DNA of 64,000 bases from Sternotherus odoratus (taxonomy: Eukaryota > Chordata > Testudines > Kinosternidae). Below the pieces are notes generated by a model that ran no database searches, was not told the origin of the DNA, and saw only the letters and a list, made by a program, of their open reading frames with translations. The translations under genes were made by a program, and so were the position numbers. The stretch covers positions 249,993,644 to 250,057,643 of the forward strand of contig JAVMKO010000001.1 in assembly GCA_032164245.1 (NCBI GenBank), written 5' to 3'. How positions within the stretch are numbered: position 1 is the stretch's first letter; the number at the start of each line of letters is the position of its first letter. This document shows, piece by piece, positions 62,791-64,000 of the stretch.

Positions 62791-64000
62791 AATGTAACTT
62801 TTGTTTCACCTGCCCCCCGATTGTGGCGTCAGGATCTTTACAGTGCTCTTTCACATTTCATACCTTCTTTACGGCTAATCCTGTCTTTTCCAATATGTAC
62901 AGGAGCCACAAAGCTGTGGCAGTACAGCTTACCATATGGCTTATCTAATTGGAATCCCCCACCCTCAATGGAATATGAATGTCCAGTGCTAATATGCCAC
63001 TGAATTTCAGAATGTGGAAAGAGGAAAGTTTTAACTAGTCCTACCTGCCTCTGGACAGAGGCAAAAAGATGAATATCAGATCTCTGATTAGATCACTTAC
63101 AATTAACATTTTGTAAAGCACTCAAGGACCACAGCAATGGGCCCAGCTAGAAAGAAGGCTCTTTGAATAAGTGTTTGTCCATTTGTTTTATGACTCTTAA
63201 TTACTGTCCCTCAGTTATTGGTCTTATGACTTAATGCTTTAATTTTTTTTTTATTTTTTTAACTGTGCAGTGTCTTTCCACAGCCGTTTTCCTTAAGTTA
63301 TATCATAGGAAGCCTAATCATAGTTACAAGTGTGAATTGCTTTGGGATATAGCTGGTAAGAAAAATGGTGTAAAAAATAAACTAGTTGCTAGAAATATTC
63401 TGTTCATCTTCCTGCAGATGGAGGTGAATGAGTGAGAGGCATACTGGGGGCTTTAAGATGTTTTATGAACAAAAGTATTTGTAGTCTATGTCATGTGAAC
63501 ATTGTTTAGTTAAGAGTCACAATTTCCCTCCATGCAATGTTTGAGATGCTTTGTTCTGTTGTTGCTTATAACTCTTTGTCTTTTGTTAAAAACATCTCCC
63601 TTTAGTTCTCCAAAATAAGGTTTGTATTAGCAGCAACTTCTCTATAGCCATGTTATTTACATCTGGATATTTTTAATGATCATATTAAATGTGACCTCCG
63701 GCTGGTTGGGGGAAAGAGAGGGGGAGAGAATCTTCAAGCACCTGAAGTTGTAGCTCTCTCTCCCTTTAGAGGATGTACTGAAAGGAAAGCAAGGTGAAAT
63801 GAACTCAGTTAGAAGCAATTGCCAGGGACAGGTACTTTATACAAATTAACATGTGTCTTGGGGTGGAGGAAGGTGGTGCCATTTTGATGAGAAGGAATAT
63901 TCCCATTATGAGTCTAATCATTCAAGACACTGAGTGGCTTCAGTTCCTGTTCATGCCAAACAGGGGCTAAGCACCTGGTAGGGGCACTTAGCACCTGGTA

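Larger units (their letters stand above)
60666..64000. other. Intergenic DNA, mostly unique
   Basis: No gene recognised up to the end of the window. It includes two MIR fragments listed separately and three tandem copies of a 15-base unit (tttataagttttctt) at about 62196-62230. Confidence 0.5.

Noticed and set aside
55486..64000. Exons of ENOX1, the neighbour expected from human synteny
   Set aside because: No minus-strand segment resembles an ENOX1 exon. In mammals the gap is large, so the gene probably lies beyond the window.

Overview
The window looks like a stretch of vertebrate (most likely turtle, otherwise another non-avian reptile) nuclear genome. It holds one protein-coding gene that I can support, split over six exons, in a background of introns and intergenic DNA crowded with transposons. 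The lineage is inferred from the mix of repeats: CR1 LINEs, Penelope-like elements with hammerhead ribozymes, a DIRS tyrosine-recombinase element, many hAT families, Helitrons and old MIR-type SINEs.

The gene is DNAJC15 (MCJ), plus strand, coding from 8579 to 45033. Exons are 8579-8680, 17862-17913, 20553-20626, 28032-28108, 41278-41348 and 44963-45033. All introns are GT-AG, the phases match, and the spliced frame gives 148 residues with one membrane segment and a C-terminal J domain carrying the HPD tripeptide. A CpG-rich, TATA-less promoter lies at about 8150-8990. The first polyadenylation signal after the stop is at 45217.

Layout. 1-8150: upstream intergenic DNA with a CR1 split by a TA-target transposon, several perfect or near-perfect hairpins, and a mosaic of fold-back Penelope-like copies, one split by a solo LTR. 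8681-17861 (intron 1): Penelope remnants, a palindromic Penelope-derived insertion inside a CR1, and two hAT elements with intact 8-bp target duplications. 17914-28031 (introns 2 and 3): CR1-in-CR1 nest, a TA-target element, a hAT, a decayed DIRS element, another hAT, and copy A of a very young TA-target element with a giant inverted repeat. 28109-41277 (intron 4): copy B of that element, a 4.5 kb hAT (30729-35288) that has itself received a Helitron, another terminal-repeat element and a CR1, then a further hAT and a second Helitron. 41349-44962 (intron 5): a hAT carrying a GC-rich minisatellite, and an 18-base G run. 45223-64000: downstream intergenic DNA, with one well-preserved hAT, a long antisense CR1, a tRNA-like SINE and a few MIRs; beyond about 55.5 kb it is mostly unique AT-rich sequence.

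The most interesting signals are (i) a GC-rich cassette shared between a TA-target element and an unrelated hAT element, (ii) two nearly identical TA-target elements with inverted repeats of about 240 bp and preserved CpGs, (iii) hammerhead ribozyme motifs with a self-complementary stem III in the Penelope remnants, and (iv) two Helitrons carrying the same minisatellite in opposite orientation. All boundaries were read by eye from terminal repeats and target duplications; family names come from memory of consensus sequences, without a database search.
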